A stretch of 64,000 nucleotides of DNA, taken from assembly GCF_000023025.1 (NCBI RefSeq), contig NC_012997.1, positions 2,539,125-2,603,124 on the forward strand, in the 5' to 3' direction. The translations under genes were made by a program, and so were the position numbers. This document shows positions 11,401 through 21,203 of this stretch, one piece after another (positions within the stretch are counted from its first letter, which is position 1; every line of letters starts with the position of its first letter). This stretch comes from Teredinibacter turnerae T7901. Lineage in GTDB: Bacteria; Pseudomonadota; Gammaproteobacteria; Pseudomonadales; Cellvibrionaceae. Below the pieces are notes generated by a model. The model was not told the DNA's origin, searched no databases, and saw only the letters and a program-made list of their open reading frames with translations.

Positions 11401-14400
11401 AAGCGAATTATCGTCACGCGCATTAGTGGCGGCTGAGTAAAGTCAAACCCTTCACTTTTGTCTGCCTGCTGAAACTCACTAAAAGCCTGCGCGCGGGCTG
11501 CATCGTCCATGTCTCGGTAATCCAGTTCGTTCCATGGAAGGGAAACTTCCTCAACAACCAACTGGAGGTATTCAGAACCGACGAACGCTGTGCGAAAGAT
11601 ATCGTGCCGCGCTACCACACGTTGCCAGGCCGCACGAAATGCGGGTAAATCAAGATTCCCAACCAGATCCAAAACCAACTGGGAGCAATAGGCGGAACTA
11701 TCCAGCGCACTGTGGAACAACATACCCTGCTGCATTGGTGTCGATGGATAGAGGTTTCGAAAATTTTTGTAATTGCTCGACCAATTATCCAGTTGGCCCT
11801 GGGTTGCCTGGGCTAATGAATAATCACTGGGTGTATGCCGTCTGCTATCGCGGGACTGACAATGATCAACCAAGCGAGATAGCGCGGCTATGGTACGTTC
11901 GCCAAGTTGCGCTATTGTCGATTCATTGAATTCTGACGCACTGTAACGCAGCGTAATTTCCCAAACGCCTTGTTTTTGCTGCAGCGTGAATGACAATGGA
12001 AATTCGCGCGTTCGGCTCGCGCTCACCTCGTTGCCGTAACTTTCCGACGCTAGGCTAAAGTTTTCTGAGGCTCCACCGTCTGTAATACGACCCAAATTGT
12101 TATAGGCAATTGGGGCCGGTTTAGCCGGCGACGCCGCCAGAAATCCGTAGCCAATACCCAGGTTGGGTACCGCGTTAACCTGCTCCTTGACTGCTACCAA
12201 CAATGTCTCGTCATTGTTAAGTTCTGGTAACTCAATCACCAGCGGGTATGTGGAAGTAAACCAACCGAGGGTTTCGCTCACGTCCAGGTAATCTAACAAG
12301 GGTGTGCGTCCGTGACTTTCGAACTCAATGCGAAACCGCTTATTTCCGCTCCACTCGTTAAGTGCCTCGCTGATTGCAGACAGAAATAGGTGATCGTCTG
12401 AGGTTTGGTAGGCGTGATGGCAGGAGCTCGCCAACGCTTGACTTACGGACTCCGATATACGGAACGTTTGTGACTCAACGGATACATTTTTGGGGGCAGC
12501 AACACTGTGATCGAACGGCAGAGCTGGAACTTCAATGCTATCCTGGTTCGCCCAGTACGCTTGTTCCCGCGCAGCCAAACTGTCGAGAGCAAACTGCTTT
12601 AAATCTTGTGACCAGCGCTGGAAGGAGGATGTCTTGTTGCCAAGATTGATTTCTAACCCCTCTGCCATCTGCAAGTAAGCACGTTCCAAATCGGCTTTCA
12701 GTATCCGCCACGAAACCCCATCGACGACAAGGTGGTGTATCACCAGCAACAATCGACGGTTTTCCGGACTTGCGTCGTCGATTAAGAGCGCTTTTAGTAA
12801 GTGTCCGTCGGTCAAAGAAAGTGAAGTCTGGGCCTGCTCACATAGGCCAACTAACTGTTCCTGTTTCCGCTCCTCGGCGATTTCGCTTAGCGATACAACA
12901 GAGACTGCCGCATCGACCATTGATGTTTGGTAGGGACTGTATTCACCATTTGGGTTGTGCTGCTCACTAAAATTTAATGAAAGCCGCAAAACGTCATGTT
13001 TTCTGTATAGCGCAATCACAAACTCGCGCAACATGCTCGAATTAAACGTCTCAGGAATGGTGAGCAACACGGACTGATTGTAATGATGCCGGTCCACTTG
13101 ATCGGATGCGAGCCAGCGCGCCTGCAGCGGTAGCCAGGTCTGTTGGCCCGTTATCGGGTATTGCGGCGCATCCACAACTGCTTTATCACTGGCGACGGAG
13201 GCCAGTTCGGCCAAGGAGGCTGATTCGAGAATTTGTTTCGGACGTAAATGAATGCCCGCCTTTCTCGCTCTGGAAACCAGTTGTATTGTCAGTATTGAGT
13301 CGCCGCCACAAGCAAAGAAATTGTCTTCGCGACCGACTTGTGGCACACCAAGTAGATCCTCCCAAAGAGAAGCCAGTTTACGCTCCAAGTCATTTTGGGG
13401 TGCTGTGTATGTATCGTGACTTTCATGTTGCGGTTTCGGCAACGCTTTACGGTCTATTTTATCTGCCGGTGTGAGCGGCATTTTTTCCATCAGCGTAAAC
13501 GTGGAAGGAATCATGTAATCGGGTAAGCTAGCCGCCAACTGCCGGCGTAGGTCTTGCGCGCTAAAATCCTGACTACCTCGCCAGACCACATAGGCAGCAA
13601 GTGCATTTTTACCTTGCCTGTCTTGGTACACGAGCACGGCGACCTCACCAACACCTGGCAATTTAGCCAGGCTCGCCTCTACCTCGCCCAATTCGATACG
13701 AAAACCCCGCACCTTTGTCTGGTTATCCAGTCGACCCATAAACTCCAGATTGCCATCAGGTAGCCAGCGTGCGAGGTCGCCGGTGCGATACATCCGCTCC
13801 CCATGGACGCCGTTTAAGCCAAAAAACGGGTTTTTTACAAAAGCGCTTGCGGTTTTCTCTGGATTGTTCCAATAGCCAGGCCCCACACCAACCCCAGAAA
13901 TACAAAGTTCGCCCGGCACGCCCATTGGTTGCAGGCGCAGTGATTTGTCCACCACAAGGGCAGAGAGATTAGGCAACGGCTTACCAATTAAAATATTGCG
14001 CTCTGAGTCCGGTAGAGGTTTATCGACGATGTAATAGGTTACGTCGTCCGACGCCTCGGACGGGCCATAGCCATTCATAATGGGTACATGGGGGTAAAGA
14101 GATAGCCACCGGTTGACTAGTTTTACCGACGAAGCTTCCGCAATACACATCATCCATTTTAATTCAGGCAAGGCCCGTTGCTCTGGAGGACGTTCGGCGA
14201 GATATTCCACGAGTAGCTGTAAAACAACGGGGGCGCACTGGATAAGATGCACCTCTTCCGTTTGCAACCGGTTGGTTAAATTGTCCAGATCGGTCATATC
14301 ATCCAACACAACCGTTTTACCACCGCAAACAACCGGGGCGAGAAACTGCCAAACAGAAACATCGGAACTGGATGCCGCACTCTGCAAGAAATTGCGCGGT

Positions 14401-17400
14401 AAAAGATGACCGCTGTTATCCATAAAGCCCAGTACATCAAATTCAGCGTCAATATGATTGAGTGCGCCCGCATGATGCACCAGTGCACCTTTTGGTAATC
14501 CGGTCGAACCCGACGTATAGATCATGTATGCGAGATCGTCACTGGAGGTTTCAAGATCGGGCCGGCCTTGACGGCCATACGCTTGGATGGCTTCAGCGTC
14601 TTTATCCAGTTGCAACATCGTGACGCTCTCACCCAGCGAAAGATTGGCTGCCAGCGCATACTCGGTAATGACCACCGCAGCACAGGAGTTTTCTATCATG
14701 TAGGTAATGCGTTCTGGCGGGTTGATTGGATCAAGGGGAACGTATGCGCCGCCAGCTTTCATAATGCCCAAGATTGCCGCTAAAAAGTCGGCAGATCGAT
14801 AAGCATAGATTGCGACCAGAGTCCCGCGACCTACCCCGTGTTCATGCAGGTAGCCAGCAATTTTATCTGAGTAGCTATCCAGCGCTGCGTAGGTTAGGGA
14901 TGTGCCATTATGGGTAACCGCAATAGCCTCTGGTGTACGTGCAACCTGATCGATAAATCTTTGATGAATGGTTGGCGAGGGGCAGTATTCGACCGAGGGG
15001 CTGCTCCATTCTGCCAAAAGTTGATGGCTTTCCTGGTCAGTTAAGAGCTCTACATCAGCTAGCTCTTGGAATCTGTCTTCGGCGAAGCTATGCAGTAGAT
15101 GCGACAAATGGCTTAGCATTTGATTAATTATTAAACTTGAATACAGGCGAGTATTAAATTCAAGCCGGAACTCAATGTTGTCCCCGGGCTCAACACACAG
15201 GGTAAGGTCATAGTGCGTATATTCGTCACTTTCATAACTTTGCAGATGAAGTTCGTCGTGAGCCGGGCTCAGGTTACTACCGGAATTACCTGTATGGCTC
15301 TCGAACACAATCAATGACGAAAACATTTCTCGATTGTCGTATAGACTGGCCAGTTGCTGGATTTCGCCAAGGGGTAGAAATCCGTGTTCGGCGCGGTCCA
15401 TCGCCGCGCGATGCAATTGCTTCAACCAGGCATCGACTGTCAACGCGTTATCGATTTTTACGAGTACAGGCAGGCTGTTGATAAAAAGCCCCACCATAGT
15501 TTCCACACCTTCGAGGTCCGAAGGCCGACCTGATACCGTCTCACCGAACAACACCGTTTCATCGCCACTGTAGCGACTTAATAAATAACCCCATGCAGCT
15601 TGCACAACAGTTGCCAAGGTTGTTTTTGACGATTTAGCGAGTTTGTTGAGCGCTGCGCTGCTCGACTCATTGAGGCGTAATACTTCTCGCTTATGCCCGT
15701 CCGACTGCACTTCGGTTTCCACTCCTGCAACACCAATTTGAGTAGGTGAGTGAACCTCACTCAGCATCTCAGACCAAAATGCTACCGCTGCTGATTTATC
15801 CTGTTTTTGCAACCACGCAATATAGTCGGAATAGTGATGCACCTCTTGCAGGGACTCAGCCTGCCCAGCGCATAAGGACAAATAAGCTTGGGTCACCTCG
15901 CCAAAGACCTGTTGAGAACTCCAACCATCGCTCAATGCGTGATGCCGGCTCCACAACACCCGATGTCGGTCTTTGGCCAGGGTAAAGACCGTAACTCGCA
16001 TCAGGGGGGCCTGTTCAGGATCGAACCCCTGCTCTTTATCCACGCGTGTTTTGGTGTTGAGCGTGGTAATTTGCGCGGCTTCGCTCAGCGCTGTTAAGTC
16101 TTCGTGATAAAACGGAAGCGACACTCGCGATTTAACAACTTGAAACGCCGCATCGCCATCTAGACCAATAAAAAACGTGCGAAATATTGCGTGCCTCGCA
16201 ACGACTTGTTCCCATGCTGCTTTAAAATGCTGTAGTTCGAGTGGGCCTGAGAAATCCATCGCCAGCTGAGACACATAGCTGCCCTGATTAATTGCGCTGT
16301 GAAAGAGTAGCCCGCGCTGCATGGCTGTGGCCGGGTAAATATCCTCGATAACCTTAGTCGAAGCATCATTTGCACCCTCCACAGCAAATAGATAGCCTGC
16401 TGCGCGCAGAGTTTGCAGCTGATGTGACTGAAGGCGATGCTCGGTTTGGCGGTAGGCAAGGGGGAAATCCGACGGTGAACAATGAATATTGGCGGCCCTG
16501 CTACATTGCTCAACCAAGTTGAACAATGATGCTTTCAGCTGCACATTTAACTTGCCCATGAGCTCAGAAGACAATCTCAAGCTATCGTACAACAGTGAGA
16601 ATCGGAGGCGGTTGTTGGAAATAATTGCGCTAGCATTTAACTCGTACGCCAATGGACGATTCGGACTAATCTCTACCCCGCTCTGCTCCTCTGCTAAATT
16701 AAAATAGCCATTTTCATCGCTGACCTGATCGAACTGGCCCAGATAATTAAAAATTACTGGGGATGTGTTGAAGCGAATACGTGATTCATCATGTGAAAGG
16801 TATTTATAAACCCCGAAAGCAACGCCACCATGTTCGATTGCGCGTACAGCGTCCTTGACTCCTGCAAGCGCTTCAAAAATAGAGGTGTTTTGCTGGCTTA
16901 TCAGAACAGGATAGACGGACGTGAACCAACCAATAGTATTACTGACATCCATCGGCGTGCCGCTAATCAATGCAGGCTCCCGGCCGTGGCCTTCCAGATC
17001 GATTTGCAGTTCCGCTGTATGAAAAATATTTGATAATGTGTGGGTCAACGCTGTAAGGAGCAGCTCTTGCACGCTGGCGCGATATAAATTTGGCGCTGTT
17101 TTTAGTAGCGCTTGCGTTAGAGGCTCATCCAGTTCGAATTGAATTTCAACCGCATCTTTATGGTAGGCTCGCTCTGCAACACTGGGATTGAGCGTTTCTG
17201 GTGCCTTAGTCTCGGCGAGGTGCTGCCAATTCGCTGCTGACGCGGTGATCTTTTTGGTTGTAGCAAAATCGGATAATTTTTTGCCCCACGCCTGATAAGT
17301 TTCTGTGCGGAGACTTCGCCATTGAGCCACTGCGGCATCATTACCTTGAATTTGCTGCAGGTGGGCTAAATCACTCAACAGAATACGCCAGGATACGCCG

Positions 17401-20400
17401 TCAATAGCGAGGTGGTTACATGCAATTAAAATTCGCGAGTGAGCCTCACTCTCCGCCGAGAACAGAACGAAACGGATCAGAGGGCCATCACTAATAGAAA
17501 GACTACGTTGAACGGTATCCAAGTGTTCGGAAAACGCCGCATCTCCAAACCCGTTGACGTGAATATTTTCTACGCACTCACTCAGTATCACGTTAGTAAA
17601 CGGTACATATTCCGCACTTACTGCTTCGTAAGTAACATTAAATCTCAAACGGAAAACATCGTGTTTTTGTAGTAGTTCACTCACAATGGCCGTCAACTGG
17701 TCTAAGGAGAATTCCTTGGCCGCACTCAATAGCACCGATTGATTATAGTGACTCATATCCGTACGGTGCTCGAAGAATCGATGCTGAACCGGTAACAATA
17801 TCTGGCTCCCTTTTGCAGGCTCACTTGTAGCCGACAAACGGTTAACGTTTTTTTCAACAACGTGGGGCGCCAGGGACTGGATGGTCTGGTGGGCCATCAT
17901 TGATTTCGGGGTTATAGAAAGGCCGGTTTTAGCTGCCTGTGAAATCATTAAAATGGAAAGAATAGAATCGCCACCAGACTCAAAGAAATTCGCAGTGGTA
18001 CTTAAGGTGGAAGCCTCTACTTTGAGAATTTTCGCCCAGATCTCTACCAAAAGTTTTTCAATGTGGTTGACTGGTGCTACATAGCTGTTTGTGTCGGTTG
18101 ACGCTTCGGGGTCTGGTAAGGCTGTGCGATCAATTTTACCGTTTGCGGTGAGCGGCATTGTGTCAACTACGGCTAACGTAGCAGGCACCATATATTCTGG
18201 TAAAAGCAGGGCAAGCTCTTGCAGAAGAAATTCCGTAGTTTTGCTCTCTGTGTTTTCCGCAAATACGACGTAAGCAGAAATCCGCTCACTGCCGGTCGCT
18301 TGATCTTCGGTAATCTTAACTGCTGCAGCGGAGATACCTTCCAGAGAAGCCAGGCAGCTCTCAACCTCTTGCAATTCTATGCGATAGCCCCTTAATTTGA
18401 CCTGATTATCAACTCGGCCAAGAAATACAATATTTCCGTCTTTGGCTCGCCGCACCCGGTCGCCGGTTTTATACAGTCGGCCCTCACCGAATGGGTTTGT
18501 CAAAAAACGTTCGCAAGTCAGTTCACTGCGATTATGATATCCGTTAACAACACCTTGCCCGCCTATGTGAAGCTCACCTTCAGTTCCGTCTGGCACCAGT
18601 TCCATATATCGATTTAAAATGTAAGTCTGTACATGGGGTAATGGTCGACCTACGGGCATTGTTTGTCCGGTATACGTCGCACCCAGCTGCCAGGTTGTCG
18701 ACCCGATAGTACCTTCAGTGGGGCCGTAGTGATTAACCACACTAGTCCCGTGCTTCACTAACTGCGATAATTTTTGTACCGTTTCTGTCGACGCCGATTC
18801 GCCGCCAATCACTAACCATTTCAAAAAAGACAGCTGAGCAAGACATTCAGTTGGAAACAATGCATTGAAATGATTCGGTGTAAGCTTAAAAAATTCTAGT
18901 TTTTTGCTCTGAACGTACGCCATAAAGGCTTCTGCGTTGCGTGCGCAATCTTCATCAATCAAGTGCAGCTCACCGCCCGTTGCCAGCCCGGTAAATAACG
19001 CTGTATGCCCCAAATCAGTGGCAATAGTCGCAAGCACGCCATAGCGTAAACCCTCCTCAATCTTATAGGTGCTGAGCAGACCGGAAAGATATGCCGCTAG
19101 ATTACAGTGACTTACCGGTACCCCTTTTGGCGTACCTGTAGTACCCGAGGTATACACCATATATGCGGGCAAAGCTGGATCGACGTTCGATATTGCCGGT
19201 GCATCTGCCGCGACTGCAATGAGGTTTGCGCACTGATCAACCTCGCACATGGGTATAGTGATAATTTCTGCGATATTACGCTTCAAATTTTTACTGGTTA
19301 AAACGCATTTGCAGTCACTGTCTGCAAGCATGTATTCAAGCCGCTTTACCGGGTAGCTTGGGTCGAGGGCAACAAATGCTGCTGACGCTTTGAATACACC
19401 GACTACGGACGAGACCATGTCGTTAGTCCGCTCTAGGTAAATGCCTACTCGATCCCCCGGAGCAATGCCACGTTCTATCAGATAATTTGCGATTTGATTC
19501 GAGCGCTTATCTAACTCCTGGTAACTAAGCGTGTTCGGTCCACACACGACTGCGCAGGCATCAGGACGCATCGCCACCTGTTGCGCAAATGTACTCAAGA
19601 AATGCGTGACTTCTCGACTATCCTCTTTGGATGTTTGAGTAATATCGTTCAGCGACAAAATATTTGATTTTTCTTCATCAGATAAAATACTGATTTTTTG
19701 AATATTTTCCTGTGGATTTTCGGCTATGTTCCCCAGCAGACGTACCCAGTGGCCCGCCAGCCGCTCGATAGTTTCATGCACAAACAGTGCTTTGTTATAG
19801 ACCCAATTGAACGACAGCCCGCTTTCGTCCATTATTGCGTACAAAATTAAATCGTACCTGGTTTCGAGTTCGGTCTGCTTTCGCTGTGACAGCACGCAGC
19901 CCGAAAATGATAGTGAGAAGCTCTCGTTGGTATTCATGCTCAGCATGATCTGGAATAGCGGAGCATGCTGAGTGGAACGGACAGGATTTATCCGCTCCAC
20001 CACTTGGTCGAACTGTATATCCTGATGGCTTTGCGCTTCTAAATTGACTTTCTTGGCGCGACCAAGCAGCTCCACAAATGACTCACTCTCACCACAGTCC
20101 AGGCGTAGCACCAAGTTATTAACAAAACAACCAATGATATCTTCGAGGGCTTTTTGCGTGCGGTTCGCTACTGGAGTCCCTATAACGACGTCGGCGGAAT
20201 TGCTGTGGCGATAGACCAACAAGCTGAATGCGGCGTGTAACACCATAAACAGCGAACTTTTGGTATCGTTAGCCAGGCTCGAAAGTTTTTGATGCATCAC
20301 TTCTGACACGCTATGAACATAGCTGACGCCAGCATAGCTCTGCTGTTCTGGCCGTGGGTAGTCCAGCGGCAATTTATGCTCTTTGGGTAGATCAGCTAGC

Positions 20401-21203
20401 TGTCGCTGCCAATAATCGAACTGCTGTTGTAGGCGCTCCCCAGAAAGCCACGACCTTTGCCACGCGGCATAATCGGCATATTGAATTGGAAGCTGAGAGA
20501 GTGTTGGTTGTACATTACCTGAAATTGCACGATAACACTCGGCAAATTCGTTGACCAGAATACCAAGCGACCATGCATCTGTAGCGATATGGTGAATACT
20601 GAATAGCAGTACGCCGCGCTTTTGTGCAAAGCGCAAGTACGAAACCCTTAGCATTAAGTCGCGGGACAAATCGAACGGGGTTTGTGCTTCTCGGGTGGCA
20701 CACTCGCCGATGATTTTGTCGCTCTCCGCTCTATTGTGTGCAGAGAAATCTAATAGCTGGATATTGAAAGAATCGCACTCGACGACTTTTTGCAAAGCAC
20801 CGTGCTCGCTATCATCTATGAAGACGGTGCGGAGCGCCTCGTGACGCTGCACGATTGTTGTAAACGCCCTTTCGGCAAACTCCAGATTGTAATCACCTTC
20901 GACATTAAATGCGCTGGAAACATTGTAATGGGTGCTGCCACCCTCCATTTTGTCTACCAGCCAAAGACGTTGCTGTGCGTATGAAAGAACAGCATTTTGA
21001 TTTCTGTCACGAGCAGTAATTATCGTATTACTTTTGTTCGTCGACTCGAAATACTCAACAAGTTCATACTTATATTTCTTTAACGCTTCCAGCGTAGCCT
21101 GATCTACGGCGCCTTTTGGCGCGTCAATTTTTAGCTGACCATTACTTGCTGTAACGCGAATATTTTTTTCGTGCAGACTCGCCAATAAATCAAACATGCT
21201 CAT
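8454..21203 (-). CDS. NRPS C: TubC-C-A(Asp)-T-E-C-A(?)-T-E-C-A(Thr)-T
   Basis: A 4249-residue three-module synthetase. A TubC-like docking domain fills residues 1-50 (LLASLHEKNIRVTASNGQL). Module 1 is C (H204-H205 in HHIATDA, final Gly changed to Ala), A (TSGTTG near 688), T (GGDSI near 1075) and E (N1263-H1264 in NHLAIDGVSWRIL). Module 2 is C (HHALSDG near 1755), A (near 2230), T (GGDSI near 2635) and E (canonical HHLVVDGVSWRIL near 2825). Module 3 is C (HHTLMDG near 3280), A (near 3785) and T (GGHSL near 4185). Hand-read codes: A1 DLTKVGHIGK, identical to the classical Asp code; A2 about DVWQMIGDDK, which I cannot assign; A3 DFWNVGMVHK, a Thr code. The C domains after each E start with the IYPATxMQ/LYPSTPMQ style typical of DCL domains, so D-Asp and a D-residue are expected. 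The C-terminus is an acidic tail (ELQEDEVESVI), a likely docking peptide for NRPS D. It overlaps both neighbours by ATGA. Confidence 0.96.
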   Translation of the reverse strand: MSMFDLLASLHEKNIRVTASNGQLKIDAPKGAVDQATLEALKKYKYELVEYFESTNKSNTIITARDRNQNAVLSYAQQRLWLVDKMEGGSTHYNVSSAFNVEGDYNLEFAERAFTTIVQRHEALRTVFIDDSEHGALQKVVECDSFNIQLLDFSAHNRAESDKIIGECATREAQTPFDLSRDLMLRVSYLRFAQKRGVLLFSIHHIATDAWSLGILVNEFAECYRAISGNVQPTLSQLPIQYADYAAWQRSWLSGERLQQQFDYWQRQLADLPKEHKLPLDYPRPEQQSYAGVSYVHSVSEVMHQKLSSLANDTKSSLFMVLHAAFSLLVYRHSNSADVVIGTPVANRTQKALEDIIGCFVNNLVLRLDCGESESFVELLGRAKKVNLEAQSHQDIQFDQVVERINPVRSTQHAPLFQIMLSMNTNESFSLSFSGCVLSQRKQTELETRYDLILYAIMDESGLSFNWVYNKALFVHETIERLAGHWVRLLGNIAENPQENIQKISILSDEEKSNILSLNDITQTSKEDSREVTHFLSTFAQQVAMRPDACAVVCGPNTLSYQELDKRSNQIANYLIERGIAPGDRVGIYLERTNDMVSSVVGVFKASAAFVALDPSYPVKRLEYMLADSDCKCVLTSKNLKRNIAEIITIPMCEVDQCANLIAVAADAPAISNVDPALPAYMVYTSGTTGTPKGVPVSHCNLAAYLSGLLSTYKIEEGLRYGVLATIATDLGHTALFTGLATGGELHLIDEDCARNAEAFMAYVQSKKLEFFKLTPNHFNALFPTECLAQLSFLKWLVIGGESASTETVQKLSQLVKHGTSVVNHYGPTEGTIGSTTWQLGATYTGQTMPVGRPLPHVQTYILNRYMELVPDGTEGELHIGGQGVVNGYHNRSELTCERFLTNPFGEGRLYKTGDRVRRAKDGNIVFLGRVDNQVKLRGYRIELQEVESCLASLEGISAAAVKITEDQATGSERISAYVVFAENTESKTTEFLLQELALLLPEYMVPATLAVVDTMPLTANGKIDRTALPDPEASTDTNSYVAPVNHIEKLLVEIWAKILKVEASTLSTTANFFESGGDSILSILMISQAAKTGLSITPKSMMAHQTIQSLAPHVVEKNVNRLSATSEPAKGSQILLPVQHRFFEHRTDMSHYNQSVLLSAAKEFSLDQLTAIVSELLQKHDVFRLRFNVTYEAVSAEYVPFTNVILSECVENIHVNGFGDAAFSEHLDTVQRSLSISDGPLIRFVLFSAESEAHSRILIACNHLAIDGVSWRILLSDLAHLQQIQGNDAAVAQWRSLRTETYQAWGKKLSDFATTKKITASAANWQHLAETKAPETLNPSVAERAYHKDAVEIQFELDEPLTQALLKTAPNLYRASVQELLLTALTHTLSNIFHTAELQIDLEGHGREPALISGTPMDVSNTIGWFTSVYPVLISQQNTSIFEALAGVKDAVRAIEHGGVAFGVYKYLSHDESRIRFNTSPVIFNYLGQFDQVSDENGYFNLAEEQSGVEISPNRPLAYELNASAIISNNRLRFSLLYDSLRLSSELMGKLNVQLKASLFNLVEQCSRAANIHCSPSDFPLAYRQTEHRLQSHQLQTLRAAGYLFAVEGANDASTKVIEDIYPATAMQRGLLFHSAINQGSYVSQLAMDFSGPLELQHFKAAWEQVVARHAIFRTFFIGLDGDAAFQVVKSRVSLPFYHEDLTALSEAAQITTLNTKTRVDKEQGFDPEQAPLMRVTVFTLAKDRHRVLWSRHHALSDGWSSQQVFGEVTQAYLSLCAGQAESLQEVHHYSDYIAWLQKQDKSAAVAFWSEMLSEVHSPTQIGVAGVETEVQSDGHKREVLRLNESSSAALNKLAKSSKTTLATVVQAAWGYLLSRYSGDETVLFGETVSGRPSDLEGVETMVGLFINSLPVLVKIDNALTVDAWLKQLHRAAMDRAEHGFLPLGEIQQLASLYDNREMFSSLIVFESHTGNSGSNLSPAHDELHLQSYESDEYTHYDLTLCVEPGDNIEFRLEFNTRLYSSLIINQMLSHLSHLLHSFAEDRFQELADVELLTDQESHQLLAEWSSPSVEYCPSPTIHQRFIDQVARTPEAIAVTHNGTSLTYAALDSYSDKIAGYLHEHGVGRGTLVAIYAYRSADFLAAILGIMKAGGAYVPLDPINPPERITYMIENSCAAVVITEYALAANLSLGESVTMLQLDKDAEAIQAYGRQGRPDLETSSDDLAYMIYTSGSTGLPKGALVHHAGALNHIDAEFDVLGFMDNSGHLLPRNFLQSAASSSDVSVWQFLAPVVCGGKTVVLDDMTDLDNLTNRLQTEEVHLIQCAPVVLQLLVEYLAERPPEQRALPELKWMMCIAEASSVKLVNRWLSLYPHVPIMNGYGPSEASDDVTYYIVDKPLPDSERNILIGKPLPNLSALVVDKSLRLQPMGVPGELCISGVGVGPGYWNNPEKTASAFVKNPFFGLNGVHGERMYRTGDLARWLPDGNLEFMGRLDNQTKVRGFRIELGEVEASLAKLPGVGEVAVLVYQDRQGKNALAAYVVWRGSQDFSAQDLRRQLAASLPDYMIPSTFTLMEKMPLTPADKIDRKALPKPQHESHDTYTAPQNDLERKLASLWEDLLGVPQVGREDNFFACGGDSILTIQLVSRARKAGIHLRPKQILESASLAELASVASDKAVVDAPQYPITGQQTWLPLQARWLASDQVDRHHYNQSVLLTIPETFNSSMLREFVIALYRKHDVLRLSLNFSEQHNPNGEYSPYQTSMVDAAVSVVSLSEIAEERKQEQLVGLCEQAQTSLSLTDGHLLKALLIDDASPENRRLLLVIHHLVVDGVSWRILKADLERAYLQMAEGLEINLGNKTSSFQRWSQDLKQFALDSLAAREQAYWANQDSIEVPALPFDHSVAAPKNVSVESQTFRISESVSQALASSCHHAYQTSDDHLFLSAISEALNEWSGNKRFRIEFESHGRTPLLDYLDVSETLGWFTSTYPLVIELPELNNDETLLVAVKEQVNAVPNLGIGYGFLAASPAKPAPIAYNNLGRITDGGASENFSLASESYGNEVSASRTREFPLSFTLQQKQGVWEITLRYSASEFNESTIAQLGERTIAALSRLVDHCQSRDSRRHTPSDYSLAQATQGQLDNWSSNYKNFRNLYPSTPMQQGMLFHSALDSSAYCSQLVLDLVGNLDLPAFRAAWQRVVARHDIFRTAFVGSEYLQLVVEEVSLPWNELDYRDMDDAARAQAFSEFQQADKSEGFDFTQPPLMRVTIIRFEETRYRVLWTNHHTLMDGWSLPIVFSEVIRNYQVITQTSSIDQQNHPDKGVQFLLDSNATPQYGRYIEWLASRSFSEAKTFWNDYLAGIDAPTSLDLLAREVMPENAKPGDQQEYRAELDNTLIEQLNACAKASKTTVNVLLQAAWAYLLHAYSGEKRVVFGETISGRPGELSGVEDIVGLFINSLPVSVSFETDMDIQTWLSHLHRDASCRSDHGYLSLSEIQASTGVAAGQDLFNTLLVVENFPVSDQLTSVEGLNIENVLADEQTNFDLTLVVYTGERISLNLRYSSGQYSESTLERLLRHFTQILTSLTHPSSRKISDIQILTNGEAQTLIESTPQIPGRNLDYVDPLKHVMQIQQMFEARARTSPGAVALRFQDDETGSLRELTYRELDEQANRLAHFLRGYSIQPDVLVGISLERSPQMVISIIAVLKSGAAYVPLDPDYPQERLDHIVADSKLKLLITTSDIIERGRLPKCETTVSLNDECTINRLESMPVTTPELLPGSGENNLAYIIYTSGSTGKPKGVMVEHRNIIALMQSADHDFQFTAQDVWTLFHSFAFDFSVWEIWGALANGGRLLVVPKRVAQSTDDFYQLIVDERVTVLNQTPGAFEQLSRIDQSQRQALSLRYVVFGGEALKLESLRAWVNNHGDDSPAIINMYGITETTVHVTFRRILRADIEQGLGSPIGFPMSDMRVYVLNNYLQPVPEGCCGEIFVSGRGVTRGYLHRDDLTAERFVKSPFEADQTLYRTGDIGRIRADGEVDYVGRCDNQVKVRGYRIELGEIEHQLMALRTVSSAVAVVHNQSVLLAYIVPSMGATTDVDRHVGFIEEIKTEIRRRLPEHMQPARYLVIPELPLTAHGKIDLRALPSPESFMSRTELLPLTTETERDVANIWAELLGIDCALISANASFFELGGHSLLLLKTVATINDAFGIELALREMLETPKLMDLAKKIETRLLSQRITLQNNDELQEDEVESVI

